DNA from: an uncultured Ruminobacter sp.
GTDB taxonomy: Bacteria > Pseudomonadota > Gammaproteobacteria > Enterobacterales > Succinivibrionaceae
Direction of reading: 5' to 3'
Assembly (NCBI GenBank): GCA_902776415.1
Contig: CACYPY010000010.1
Location: forward strand, 1 to 51,310
DNA: 51,310 nt
Shown: one piece after another, positions 26,446 to 35,879 of the stretch
Numbering within the stretch: position 1 is the stretch's first letter
How the letters are laid out: the number at the start of each line of letters is the position of its first letter
Program-made: the position numbers and the translations under genes
The notes under the pieces: model-generated
The model's input: only the letters and a program-made list of their open reading frames with translations
Databases searched by the model: none
What the model was told of the DNA's origin: nothing

Positions 26446-28740
26446 TCAGACCGCCGGCGGTGATGCAGTGGCGGCCGTATCCCGGCGTGCCGGTCTTCTG
26501 ACGGGCGGCTTGGCAGTATCCTTCTTGGCATACCCTCTCAGGAGACTTGGAATGTCCAGAATCAGCGCAATGCCGCCGTCCGAGGTGATAGTGGCTCCGG
26601 CCATGCCGGGAGTGCCGTGAAGAAGCTGATCCAGCGGCTTGATTACCACTTCCTCCTGCCCCACCAGTTCATCCACAACGAAGGCCACCTGATTGCCGTT
26701 GCCCTGCTGAACCAGCACCACGTGCCCCCACTCGGGATGCGCAAAGTCCTGGGAGCGGTTCCGGATCAGCCAGTCCTGAAGGTAGAACAGCGGAATTGCC
26801 TTTTCGCGGATTACGATGGTATCCTGACCGTCCACCTTCTTGACACCGTCCAGTCTGAGATGGAAGATCTCGTTCACAGAGGTAAGCGGCAACGCAAAGC
26901 TCTGGCTTCCCACCTTGACCATCAGAGTAGGAAGAATCGCCAGGGTCAGCGGCACCTTGATTTCGATTACCGTGCCCTTGCCAAGCTTGGAATCAATACG
27001 CAGGGAACCGTTAAGCTTGGTAATGTTTGTCTTTACCACATCCATGCCCACGCCACGTCCGGAAATATCCGAAATGTTCTCCTTGGTGGAAAAGCCCGGC
27101 TTGAAGATAAGATTGAAGGCTTCGACATCAGTCATGCGTTCCGCAGTTTCCTTGTCCAGAACACCGCGCTTGATGGCCACGGACTTGAGCTTGGCAGGAT
27201 CCATGCCGGCACCGTCATCAATAATCTTCAGGAGAATGTGATCCCCCTCCTGGGAGGCGCTGAGGGTCACGGTTCCCTGTTCCGGCTTCCCTGCCCTGGC
27301 GCGCACGTCCGGCATCTCAATGCCGTGGTCGCAGGAATTCCGCACCAGGTGAATCATCGGATCCGCCAGAGCATCCACCAGGGTCTTGTCCAAATCGGTT
27401 TCCTCGCCCTCCATCACCAGCTCAATCTTTTTGCCGAGATTGCGGGCCAGCTTGCGGATTAACTGCGGGAATCTCCCGAACACCTTCTTGATCGGCTGCA
27501 TGCGGGTTTTCATCACCGCACCCTGGAGATCGGCCGTAACCACGTCAAGGTTGGAGATCGTCTTGTTAAGCTCCTCGTTGGACTGCATGGAGCTGCCGAT
27601 GCTGAGCAGACGGTTTCTCACCAGCACCAGTTCACCCACCATATTCATGAGGTTGTCCAGGATCTTGGTTTCCACACGGACAGTATCGTCAACCGTCACC
27701 TTGGCGGCGGCAGCTGCCTTGTCAGCGGCATGATGATCGGCCCCGGCAGCATCTCCGGATGCTGACGGCTCCACCGCCGGAGCGGAAGCCGGAGTCTCCG
27801 GGGGGCGTTTCGGCGGTTCCGGAGCAGGTGCGGGAGCCGGCTTAGAAGGCTCCGAAACAGGAGCCGGCGCGGGACCTGACGTCATGGCAGCCTTGTCATT
27901 GGCGCTGCCCGGAGCCACCCCCTTGCCGTGCAGGGAATCCAGCAGGGCCTCAAAGTCATCATCGGTCATGGTATCTCCGGGACTGGAGAACACGTCCTTG
28001 GCCGGGGCGGCCGGAGCCGGCGCGGGTTTCGGAGGCGGCGGAGGCGGAGTAACTGCCGCACCCGCTCCCGGGATCGGCACCGGCTTCGCCTCGGCACCTG
28101 CCAGAATAGCGTCAAACTCGCTTTCGATATCGGGGACTCCGCCCGGACCGGCCTTGTCATTAACACTGCCGGGAGCAACTCCCTTGCCGTGCAGAGAATC
28201 CAGAAGTGCCTCGAACTCGTCATCGCTTATGGTATCAATACCAGAAGCTGCGGCAGCAGGTGCCGGTGCAGGCGCCGGAGCGGGAGCCGGTTTCGGAGGT
28301 GGCGGCGGGGGAGGAGGAGGCGCAACCGGTTTGGGAGCCGGGGCGGCCCCGGGGGTACAAAGAGCCTTCAGGCTGTTCAGAAGAGACTCCGGGGCGTCCT
28401 CGGGCATTTCTCCGTTCTGAACCTGATGAAACATCTCATTAATGGTATCGTACGCCTGAAAAATCACATCCATAAGATCTGACGTGACCGGCACTGTCTT
28501 CTTCCGGAGGCAGTCAAAAACATTTTCGGCGCCGTGGCAGGCTTCCACCAAAGGGGTAAGATTCAGGAACCCGGCCCCGCCCTTTACCGTATGGAAGGCA
28601 CGGAATATCGCATTGAGGAGTTCGGAATCTTCCGGATTCTTTTCCAGAGCCACTAGCTGCTCTGAAAGATTTTCAATTAGTTCTCCAGCTTCAACCAGAA
28701 AGTCCTGGAGAATCTCCTGATCAACACCTTCTAAAGCCAT
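26446..28740 (-). CDS. cheA: chemotaxis histidine kinase CheA
   Basis: CheA autophosphorylates and passes phosphate to CheY and CheB. In this 764-residue protein the HPt (P1) domain is at 1-125, with phospho-acceptor His50 in FRAFHTVKGGAGFL. P3 dimerisation begins near 355. The P4 kinase N-box is LVRNSCDHGIE, with G-boxes DDGAGMDP and SGRGVGMDVV. P5 is a CheW-like domain at the C-terminus (from about 610). There is no visible P2 domain; residues 130-350 are a Pro/Ala-rich linker. That linker carries three short acidic helices (about 171-187, 204-214 and 258-274), two of them nearly identical. They resemble the FliM and CheZ peptides that bind CheY. The start is an ATG with GGTGG nearby. Confidence 0.96.
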   Translation of the reverse strand: MALEGVDQEILQDFLVEAGELIENLSEQLVALEKNPEDSELLNAIFRAFHTVKGGAGFLNLTPLVEACHGAENVFDCLRKKTVPVTSDLMDVIFQAYDTINEMFHQVQNGEMPEDAPESLLNSLKALCTPGAAPAPKPVAPPPPPPPPPKPAPAPAPAPAPAAAASGIDTISDDEFEALLDSLHGKGVAPGSVNDKAGPGGVPDIESEFDAILAGAEAKPVPIPGAGAAVTPPPPPPKPAPAPAAPAKDVFSSPGDTMTDDDFEALLDSLHGKGVAPGSANDKAAMTSGPAPAPVSEPSKPAPAPAPEPPKRPPETPASAPAVEPSASGDAAGADHHAADKAAAAAKVTVDDTVRVETKILDNLMNMVGELVLVRNRLLSIGSSMQSNEELNKTISNLDVVTADLQGAVMKTRMQPIKKVFGRFPQLIRKLARNLGKKIELVMEGEETDLDKTLVDALADPMIHLVRNSCDHGIEMPDVRARAGKPEQGTVTLSASQEGDHILLKIIDDGAGMDPAKLKSVAIKRGVLDKETAERMTDVEAFNLIFKPGFSTKENISDISGRGVGMDVVKTNITKLNGSLRIDSKLGKGTVIEIKVPLTLAILPTLMVKVGSQSFALPLTSVNEIFHLRLDGVKKVDGQDTIVIREKAIPLFYLQDWLIRNRSQDFAHPEWGHVVLVQQGNGNQVAFVVDELVGQEEVVIKPLDQLLHGTPGMAGATITSDGGIALILDIPSLLRGYAKKDTAKPPVRRPARRDTAATASPPAV

Positions 28741-28791
28741 CTAGCATCCACCTATCTCATAATCTGCAAAAAAACATCCGAGGCTCAGGAT

Positions 28792-29553
28792 TTAAAAGCC
28801 GAGACTGGCAAGCAAATCGTCAACGTCGTCCTGATTTCTGGCAACGTCATCCCTGTCATCGGGATTGTGTATCGGGCCCTCGGCAGCCGAACCGGAAGGA
28901 ACAACCCTGACACGGCTGTCAGCAATGGCCTTCTCCCCGGCATAGGCCTTCAGCATGGCAAGCAGGCTGCCTTCAACCTCGCCTACCAGCTTGATAATGC
29001 GGTTAATCATCTGACCGGTCAGATCCTGAAAGTCCTGGGCCATCAGAATTTCGGTCAGCTGATTGTTAAGGGTATTGGCATCCTTCTGAGCCACCTGAAG
29101 CAACGCATAGCTGCCATGGCAGAGACGCACAAAGGTAGATTTGTCAATGTCCTTGCGCATCAGCCTTTCCCAGAGGGGCATAATCGCGTTTATCGAGGAA
29201 TCCAGCTTGTCAGCCAGCGGTTTGCACTGATCCACGGCGTCCATGGTACGGTTGGCAGCGTTGTCAGTCATCTTTATGATATAGCGCAGCCGTTCTGTGG
29301 CGTCCGGTATCTCGGTTTCGGCAATATCCTTCAGCCGGGGATCAACAGTAAAATTGCTTATCTCGTCATGAAGATTACGGGCCATTTTTCCCACCTCGGA
29401 AAAAAGATCGGCCTGATTTCGGTTCACGATCCCCACAATCATGGCATCCGCCTCCTCCTGATACCCGTCCTCAAGGTACTCAAGAAGGAGCTGAGCTTCT
29501 GCTCTGGTTATAAGCGGACCTCTTTCATGTTCATCGCTGCTGTATGTGGTCAT
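28792..29553 (-). CDS. cheZ: CheY-P phosphatase CheZ
   Basis: CheZ speeds dephosphorylation of CheY-P. The 253-residue helical protein carries the active-site motif AQDFQDLTGQ (the catalytic glutamine within DFQDLTGQ) late in its long helical hairpin. It ends in the CheY-binding tail DDVDDLLASLGF, like E. coli CheZ. The ATG at 29553 is preferred; a GTG two codons upstream also exists. It starts 19 bases after cheY on the same strand, as expected for a cheYZ pair, and cheA follows after 51 bases. Confidence 0.95.
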   Translation of the reverse strand: MTTYSSDEHERGPLITRAEAQLLLEYLEDGYQEEADAMIVGIVNRNQADLFSEVGKMARNLHDEISNFTVDPRLKDIAETEIPDATERLRYIIKMTDNAANRTMDAVDQCKPLADKLDSSINAIMPLWERLMRKDIDKSTFVRLCHGSYALLQVAQKDANTLNNQLTEILMAQDFQDLTGQMINRIIKLVGEVEGSLLAMLKAYAGEKAIADSRVRVVPSGSAAEGPIHNPDDRDDVARNQDDVDDLLASLGF

Positions 29554-29572
29554 AAGCACTGCCCCGATTTTT

Positions 29573-29956
29573 TTAACCTAAGCGTTCAAAAATCTTATCG
29601 AGTTTTTCCTTGAGTGTTGCAGCCGTGAAGGGCTTTACTATATAACCGTTGATTCCGGCCTGAGCAGCCTCGATAATCTGCTCTCTCTTGGCCTCGGCAG
29701 TAACCATGAGCACCGGCAGAGTTTTAAGCTTGTCGTCGGCACGGATTGCCTTGAGAAGATCTATCCCCTGCATTCCGGGCATATTCCAGTCGGTGATCAC
29801 AAACTGAAAGTCCCCGCTCTTGAGCATGGGCAGCGCCGTATTTCCGTCATCGGCTTCCTGAGTATTGTTAAATCCTAGGTCGCGGAGCAAATTCTTGATA
29901 ATTCGCCTCATTGTAGAAAAATCATCAACAATTAAAATCTTGATATTCGTGTCCAA
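29573..29956 (-). CDS. cheY: chemotaxis response regulator CheY
   Basis: CheY-P binds FliM to switch flagellar rotation. The 127-residue single receiver domain has the acidic pocket Asp11/Asp12, phospho-acceptor Asp56 ([11 protein letters not shown]), the switch residues in MVTAEA and the conserved lysine in VKPF. It is close to E. coli CheY in length and sequence (DDFSTMRRI). The start codon is TTG at 29956, supported by a strong GGAGG six bases upstream; no ATG exists before residue 16. A 505-base gap to fliA makes it likely to be the first gene of its own transcript. Confidence 0.96.
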   Translation of the reverse strand: MDTNIKILIVDDFSTMRRIIKNLLRDLGFNNTQEADDGNTALPMLKSGDFQFVITDWNMPGMQGIDLLKAIRADDKLKTLPVLMVTAEAKREQIIEAAQAGINGYIVKPFTAATLKEKLDKIFERLG

Positions 29957-30461
29957 AATTAGCCTCCAGGTACACTTTCATTCAGATTCCTGCACAATAT
30001 GCAACAAGAACACTTTACCCCTTATAACTTAGTGCATTATGCACATGTCCGATGAGCTTTACAGAGATCTGTACAGCAATTTGCATTCAATTAAGGGGCA
30101 TACCCCAAAAAATTGTCAAATTATGCGGAGTAAAACAGCAACATGATGAAAATCCCATGTAAATAAGCACTCCGCCTCCGAACGACCGCATGCATACCCG
30201 TCCCCCGTAACCTATATTGAAAGATAATCCGGGAAAATATGCTGTGAACTCGCCTGTTTTTTTTAAAGAAAGTCCCGAAACGGAGAAAATACCCGGAAAG
30301 CCGGGGACTGTCGGTGAACCCGGGAAGGCATCCTGACCGGACAAACACCGCCGAACACGGAGAACACCGAAATCCCGCCCGGAAGAAAATCCGGGAACAT
30401 AAAAAGGCCCGACCGGGATGAAGGAACGAAGAAATGAAAAATCCGGAATGAAAAATAGAGG
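29957..30461. other. gene-free region between fliA and cheY
   Basis: No gene is supported; minus-strand frames of 70-115 codons here encode Phe/Arg/Ser-rich sequence with no domain. The part nearest cheY (29990-30120) is AT-rich and holds several dyads, including GTGCATTATGCAC (30031-30043) and AAGGGG-CATA-CCCC (about 30094-30107). TAAA-type -35 elements are visible, but no convincing sigma-28 -10 box follows them. The cheY promoter is expected here. Confidence 0.4.
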
Positions 30462-31196
30462 TCAGCAATCCTCAATCCAGTCTCTGAGAACAGCCCTGAT
30501 TCTTACCGTGGCCTGTGCCATAATCTGGCTTACCCGGGATTCCCCGACACCGATGACGGCTCCGATTTCCTTAAGATTGAGACCGTCATTGTAGTAAAGA
30601 GAAAGAATCTGCTGCTCCCGTTCCGGAAGCTGTTTCAGGGCATCGGCCAGATGTGCGGCAAACTGCTCCCGGGAAATCTGACTGAGGGGAGTTGCCATGG
30701 AACTGCCAGGATCCGTCTCCACCGAGATCACGTCCTCGCTGACTCCCAGGTCGTCAATCCCGATAAAGTGGCTAACCGCCTCCTCGGACACCATGCGGTG
30801 ATACTCGTCAATGGAAATCTGCATTCTTTCGGCAACTTCGCTGTCCCTGGGCTGACGGCCCAGTTCATGCGATAGCTTGTTGATTACCGCCGCAATAGAA
30901 CGGGCGTTTTTGTGAACCGCCCGAGGAGCCCAGTCATCGCTGCGGATCTCGTCCAGCATTGCCCCGCGGATTCTGATGGAGGCATAGGTTTCAAACGAGG
31001 CCCCCTGCAGACCCTCGTAATTTCTGACAGCCTCCATAAGGCCGATCATTCCGGCCTGGATCAGATCGTCAACCTGAACCACCGGCGGCAGCCGGGCCTT
31101 GAGATAAAGAGCAATGCGCTTGACCAGCGGCGCATACTGCATCACCATGCCGTCCCGATTGTTCTTCTGACTTAAATAAGCCCTGGTCGGATTCAA
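30462..31196 (-). CDS. fliA: flagellar sigma factor FliA (sigma-28)
   Basis: FliA directs RNA polymerase to late flagellar and chemotaxis promoters. The 244-residue protein has region 2 (YAPLVKRIALYLKARLPPVVQVDDLIQAGMIGLMEA), the region 2.4 element FETYASIRIRGAMLDEIRSDDWAPR, region 3 and the region 4 helix-turn-helix NLKEIGAVIGVGESRVSQI. It matches Vibrio/Pseudomonas FliA. The start appears to be TTG at 31196, with AGGAAG about seven bases upstream inside the flhG 3' end; the first ATG would be residue 17. The 11-base spacing from flhG is the classic flhF-flhG-fliA arrangement. No flgM anti-sigma gene is in the window. Confidence 0.95.
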   Translation of the reverse strand: MNPTRAYLSQKNNRDGMVMQYAPLVKRIALYLKARLPPVVQVDDLIQAGMIGLMEAVRNYEGLQGASFETYASIRIRGAMLDEIRSDDWAPRAVHKNARSIAAVINKLSHELGRQPRDSEVAERMQISIDEYHRMVSEEAVSHFIGIDDLGVSEDVISVETDPGSSMATPLSQISREQFAAHLADALKQLPEREQQILSLYYNDGLNLKEIGAVIGVGESRVSQIMAQATVRIRAVLRDWIEDC

Positions 31197-31207
31197 TTTG
31201 AGCTTCC

Positions 31208-32107
31208 TTACGTGCCGCTGCGCTGCTTCTCTTCCCCGTCGCCGTCATTGGCCACCGACCGCTTAACCAGATTTTCCACAAAAAACTCCAGATGTCCCTC
31301 GGGACGGTACGGGATGGGCCAGGTAGCGGCTCTGAGAGCCAGGGCCTTGAAGGCCATGGCCGCGGGAGACTTGGGGAAGGCATCCACGATAACCTGCCTT
31401 TTTCTGAGTGCCAGTCTGATATTATTATCCATGGGCACGCATGAAACAAGTTCGAGAGCCACATCCAAAAAGCGATCCGTGACCTTTGTCAATTTGGCAA
31501 AAAGCTCTTTTCCCTGCCTGAGACTGTTGACCATATTGGCAACGATCTTGAAGCGCGACACCCCGTATTCGGTATTCAGAATCTTCATAAGAGCATAGGC
31601 ATCGGTAACGGACGTCGGCTCATCGCAGACCACCACCAGTACATCCTGGGCAGCCCTGGCAAATGCCAGCACCATATCCGATATTCCGGCGGCGGTATCC
31701 ACAATAAGCACATCCACCGGAGTCTTTAATTCGCTGAAGGCTCTGATAAGTCCGGCATGCTGGGCCGGAGACAGCTCCACCATCGCCTGCTTTCCCGAGG
31801 AGGCCGGAACTATCTTGAGCCCGTGAGGTCCTTCCACCATCACCTCGTCCAGGGTGCATTCTCCGGAAAGCACATGGAACAGGTTCCTGTTAACCTTGAT
31901 GCCCAGCATGACATCGATATTGGCCAGCCCCAGATCCGCATCCAGAAGCATTACCCGCTTACCCTGTGCGGACATAGCAATCGCCATGTTCAGGGAAACA
32001 CTGGACTTGCCCACGCCCCCCTTGCCGCCTGTTACGGTAATAACCTTCACACCATGCCCGGAAAGATTTCCGCCTGCCATTTTCCTTAATCCTTCTGCCT
32101 GATCCAT
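31208..32107 (-). CDS. flhG: flagellar number regulator FlhG/FleN (MinD-like ATPase)
   Basis: FlhG limits the number of polar flagella by antagonising FlhF and, in polar-flagellate bacteria, the FlrA/FleQ activator. The 299-residue protein starts with the FlhF-activating motif DQAEGLRKM (residues 2-10). A MinD-type ATPase follows with Walker A GGKGGVGKSS, Walker A' VMLLDADLGLANID and Walker B VLIVDTAAGIS. A C-terminal amphipathic helix for membrane association is expected near ALALRAATW. It is six bases downstream of flhF, so the two are translated together. Confidence 0.96.
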   Translation of the reverse strand: MDQAEGLRKMAGGNLSGHGVKVITVTGGKGGVGKSSVSLNMAIAMSAQGKRVMLLDADLGLANIDVMLGIKVNRNLFHVLSGECTLDEVMVEGPHGLKIVPASSGKQAMVELSPAQHAGLIRAFSELKTPVDVLIVDTAAGISDMVLAFARAAQDVLVVVCDEPTSVTDAYALMKILNTEYGVSRFKIVANMVNSLRQGKELFAKLTKVTDRFLDVALELVSCVPMDNNIRLALRKRQVIVDAFPKSPAAMAFKALALRAATWPIPYRPEGHLEFFVENLVKRSVANDGDGEEKQRSGT

Positions 32108-32113
32108 ATCTCT

Positions 32114-33571
32114 CTATTCTCCCCTGCCCAGATCCCTGGCCCACGACGCCTCTCCGGCATCCCCGGAGCCAAATTCCAGTTCCGGTTCCAAATCCTCAAT
32201 CTGGGAAAGAAGCATGGAAACCAGCCTGCGGGCATCCCCAATCTCCAGATCCTCCGGAACCCGCTGTCCGGAAGTGGTGTATGCTATCGGAATATCCTGT
32301 TCGATGCAGATGCTCAGAGCATCGCCGATACTGACACTCTCATCCAGCTTGGTGATTATGAGACCGTCAACGCCGGCCTTCCCGAAACGCCTGACGGCAT
32401 CCTCCAGAACCTTCCGCTGTGCGGTTCCCGGAAGCACCAGATAATGCTGAAGCTTGATTCTGGCATTGCGATCCAGCTCCATTAGCTCCTCTTCAAGCCT
32501 GGTGTCCCGCTGTCCCAGTCCAGCCGTGTCTATAAGAACAAGACTGCGGTTTCTGAGCTGATACAAAGCTTCGGAAAGCGTGGTCACATCCTCAACCACC
32601 TTGACGGCACAGCCCATAATCCGGCCGTAAGTCAGAAGCTGCTCGGAGGCTCCGATACGGTAGTTGTCAGTGCTGATAAGAGCCACCTGATCCGGCCCGT
32701 ACTCCAGGGCAAATCTGGCAGCCAGTTTGGCAATGGTGGTAGTTTTTCCGACTCCCGTAGGACCGATAAGCGCCACAGCTCCGCCGTTTTTGAGAATAAC
32801 GTCCTGTCCCACCCTGACGTTGTTTTCCAAAATCCGTGCCAGTTCCCGCCACGCCTGGGACAGCGGAGCCTCGCCGTCAATCCGGTTTGTGATGCGGTCG
32901 GCTGTTTTTTCCGAAAAACCTCCGGAAACCAGCAGTCTGGCAATCATCGCCCTGACCGGCTCCTCCCGGCTCCGTTCATCATGCATAAGGCCGGCCAGCT
33001 GGTATTGCAGAAGGTGTCTTATGGCCTCCACCTCCCGGGACAGATCCGTCAGTTTTGCGGAATCCTGAAGAACCCGGTTTTCCGGCTCCCGGACTTCCTT
33101 CCGCTCTCCGGATCCCCGGGCCGGCTGATATCCCTTGAAGGCATTGCCGGAACCGATGCTGGGAGGAGCCTTGACAGTCTCGCCCCCGCCGGAGGATCGG
33201 GATCTCCGTTCCCCCGCCGCATTCTGCTGTTCCTGCCGGGAAAGCAACGCCGCCAGGGAATCGGCGAATTTTTCCTGTCGCTGGCTTAAATCTGCCAATT
33301 TATTGACATCTTTCCCGGCAGAACGACGCTTTTCCGGCAGAGATCCTGACGATATATTGACACTGTCATCGGGAATATCCCTTTCATAGCCGGAAGCGCC
33401 GGAGGAGGAATCCGGGGCCCCGGACCTGGCGGAATCCCCCACTCCGGCGACAATCTCCACCCCGCCGCTGACATTTTTGCTGGACATGATGATGGCTTCG
33501 GAACCGAGCTCCTCCTTGATTTCCTGGAGCGCCGAACGCATATCCTTTGCAAAAAACCGTTTCAGATTCAT
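32114..33571 (-). CDS. flhF: SRP-type GTPase FlhF
   Basis: FlhF marks the pole and places the new flagellum there. The 485-residue protein has the N-terminal B domain (MNLKRFFAKDMRSALQEIKE) and a disordered Ser/Gly/Arg-rich linker (about 50-160). The NG GTPase core follows, with G1 GPTGVGKTTT, SRP-family insertion box residues in LISTDNYRIGASEQL, G3 DTAGLGQRD and G4 TKLDE. The C-terminus has an acidic extension. It is flanked by flhA and flhG in the conserved order; spacing to flhG is six bases. The start is an ATG with GGGG upstream. Confidence 0.96.
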   Translation of the reverse strand: MNLKRFFAKDMRSALQEIKEELGSEAIIMSSKNVSGGVEIVAGVGDSARSGAPDSSSGASGYERDIPDDSVNISSGSLPEKRRSAGKDVNKLADLSQRQEKFADSLAALLSRQEQQNAAGERRSRSSGGGETVKAPPSIGSGNAFKGYQPARGSGERKEVREPENRVLQDSAKLTDLSREVEAIRHLLQYQLAGLMHDERSREEPVRAMIARLLVSGGFSEKTADRITNRIDGEAPLSQAWRELARILENNVRVGQDVILKNGGAVALIGPTGVGKTTTIAKLAARFALEYGPDQVALISTDNYRIGASEQLLTYGRIMGCAVKVVEDVTTLSEALYQLRNRSLVLIDTAGLGQRDTRLEEELMELDRNARIKLQHYLVLPGTAQRKVLEDAVRRFGKAGVDGLIITKLDESVSIGDALSICIEQDIPIAYTTSGQRVPEDLEIGDARRLVSMLLSQIEDLEPELEFGSGDAGEASWARDLGRGE

Positions 33572-33595
33572 GTATTACCCCTGTTACTGCCCCTG

Positions 33596-35680
33596 TTACT
33601 GCCCTACGGCGCTGACAATCTTGATCTGCTTGTCGTCAGGAATTTCCTGATAGGATAAAACTCTGAGCCCCGGTATGGAATTCTTCACAAAACGTGCCAG
33701 GGTATTTCGCAAAAGCCCCGAAGTCAGCAGAATTGCGGGTTCGCCCTCCATCTCCTGACGGTTGGCCGCATCCGCCAGGGACTTTTGCATTCTCTCGGCA
33801 AGTCCCGGCTCGATGCCGGCACCGTCTGCCCCGCCGGACTGCAGGGACTTGTGCAGAATATTCTCCAGATCCCGGGAGAGCGTAATAACCGGAATAACCG
33901 CGGCGGATCCCACGATATCCTGCACAATAAGCCTTCTGAGACCAATGCGGCATGCGGCGGTAAGCACCTCGGGATCCTGACTCTTGGGAGCATAGTCCGT
34001 CAGGGTCTGCAGGATGGTGCGCATATCGCGGATCGGAACTCCGTCATTAAGAAGGTTCTGCAGCACATGACAGAGACTTCCGAGATTAATGATTCCCGGC
34101 ACCAGATTCTCCACCAGCTTGGGCTGCGTCTTGGAAACGATGTCCAGAAGGTTCTGCACCTCCTCCTGCCCCAGAAGGGAGGCCGCATTCTGAGCCAGGA
34201 TCTGACTCATATGAGTGGCCACCACCGTGGCGGAATCCACCACGGTATAGCCATATCCCAGCGCCTGGTCGTTCTCCGACTTATTGATCCAAATCGCGTC
34301 AAGGCCAAAGGAGGGATCCTTGGTGGGAGTTCCCTTGAGATTTCCAAACACCTGGCCGGGATTAATGGCCAGCTCCCGATCCGGATAAACTTCGGCCTCG
34401 CCGAGACTGACCCCCATCATGGTAATGCGGTAGGCATTGGGAGACAGATCCAGGTTATCCCTGATATGCACCGCCGGAACCAGAAAGCCCAGCTCCTGGG
34501 ACAGTTTCTTTCTGACACCCTTGACCCGACTCAGAAGCTCGCCTCCCTGCTTCTTGTCCACCATGGGAATCAGCCGGTAGCCCACCTCGAGTCCTATGAC
34601 ATCCACGGGAGCCACATCATCCCAGCTGAGTTCCTTCTTGTCCGGGGAGGGAGTCCCGGCAGAACTGACCGGAGCGTTTTTGGCCTCTTCCTTCTTTTTG
34701 AGATCCCGTTTCCGCATATACCAGGCCAGGCCCCCGCACAGTGCCGCCAGAAACAGAAACGGCAGATGCGGCATCCCGGGAACAATGGCAATAACACCGA
34801 GAATCGCCGCCGCCACTGTGGGGGAACGGGAATCCCGGAAGATTTCTGAGATAACCGCCTTGCCCATGTCCTGATCGGTATTCTGCCTGGTAATGATTAT
34901 GGCAGTGGCCACGGAAAGCAGGAGCGACGGAATCTGGGCCACAAGGCCGTCCCCCACCGTCAGCTTGGTATAAATGTCAGTGGCATCGGCGAATTTCAGG
35001 TTATGCTGGGCAATTCCGATAATCATGCCGCCGATAACATTGATAAACAGGATCAGGATACCGGCAATGGCATCCCCCTTCACAAATTTGCTGGCACCGT
35101 CCATGGCTCCGTAGAAGTTGGCCTCCTGGGTTACTTCGGCACGCCGGACCTTGGCCTGCTCCTGAGTGATGAGACCGGCATTGAGATCGGCGTCAATGGA
35201 CATCTGTTTCCCGGGCATGGCATCCAGGGTAAAGCGTGCCGTAACCTCGGAAATACGGCCCGCACCCTTGGTAATTACCACAAAGTTGATAATCACCAGA
35301 ATGGCGAACACGATAAGACCGACCACAAAGTTGCCGCCCATAACCACATTGCCGAAGGACTCGATAACCTTACCGGCAGAGGCGCCACCCCCGTGCCCGT
35401 AAACCAGAATCACCCGGGTGGAGGCCACATTGAGGGAAAGCCGGAGCAGCGTGGCGATAAGCAGCACCGACGGAAAGGAAGCGAATTCCGTGGGCTTTTT
35501 CGTATAGATGGTTACGAACAGGATCAGCATGGAAATGGTAATGTTGAAGGTAAAGAACATGTCCAGAAGAAAGGCCGGCATGGGAAGCATGACCATGCCG
35601 AGGCACATCAGTACCAGCACCGGAGTGCCGACTGATTTTGCAGGCAGGGTTTTAATCCTGTTCCAGAGTTCCAGAGCCAT
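33596..35680 (-). CDS. flhA: flagellar type III export gate protein FlhA
   Basis: FlhA forms the nonameric export gate of the flagellar secretion system. The 694-residue protein has an N-terminal membrane domain with about eight TM helices. It contains the FHIPEP-family signatures ATLLRLSLNVASTRVIL, GGNFVVGLIVFAILVIINFVVITKGAGRISEV and RFTLDAMPGKQMSIDADLNAG. The cytoplasmic domain begins near residue 345 (DVIGLEVGYRLIPMV). Length and sequence are typical. flhB, which usually precedes flhA, is not upstream; a tyrosine recombinase gene is. A sigma-54-like site lies about 200 bases upstream. Confidence 0.97.
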   Translation of the reverse strand: MALELWNRIKTLPAKSVGTPVLVLMCLGMVMLPMPAFLLDMFFTFNITISMLILFVTIYTKKPTEFASFPSVLLIATLLRLSLNVASTRVILVYGHGGGASAGKVIESFGNVVMGGNFVVGLIVFAILVIINFVVITKGAGRISEVTARFTLDAMPGKQMSIDADLNAGLITQEQAKVRRAEVTQEANFYGAMDGASKFVKGDAIAGILILFINVIGGMIIGIAQHNLKFADATDIYTKLTVGDGLVAQIPSLLLSVATAIIITRQNTDQDMGKAVISEIFRDSRSPTVAAAILGVIAIVPGMPHLPFLFLAALCGGLAWYMRKRDLKKKEEAKNAPVSSAGTPSPDKKELSWDDVAPVDVIGLEVGYRLIPMVDKKQGGELLSRVKGVRKKLSQELGFLVPAVHIRDNLDLSPNAYRITMMGVSLGEAEVYPDRELAINPGQVFGNLKGTPTKDPSFGLDAIWINKSENDQALGYGYTVVDSATVVATHMSQILAQNAASLLGQEEVQNLLDIVSKTQPKLVENLVPGIINLGSLCHVLQNLLNDGVPIRDMRTILQTLTDYAPKSQDPEVLTAACRIGLRRLIVQDIVGSAAVIPVITLSRDLENILHKSLQSGGADGAGIEPGLAERMQKSLADAANRQEMEGEPAILLTSGLLRNTLARFVKNSIPGLRVLSYQEIPDDKQIKIVSAVGQ

Positions 35681-35879
35681 AACCTAAAGCTTCCTAATTT
35701 TTTACCAAGGGCATTATATGATCATTAAGGTTTATTGCCGTCCGAGTCCCCGCCTGAGTGCATCAAATTCATGAAAGGGATCGTGTTTCGCTTCAAAAAC
35801 AGAAAACCGGAATTGCCGGAAAACTCAGGTCTTTTCCGGAAGAATTCCGCTCCCGCAGAGTACCGGGACAAGTGTCCCG

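Noticed and set aside
30031..30107. Dyads upstream of cheY as a sigma-28 promoter
   Set aside because: TAAA elements are present but no GCCGATAA-like box occurs at the required spacing.
30121..30468. 115-codon minus-strand frame between fliA and cheY
   Set aside because: Phe/Arg/Ser-rich composition typical of noncoding translation; no start signal.
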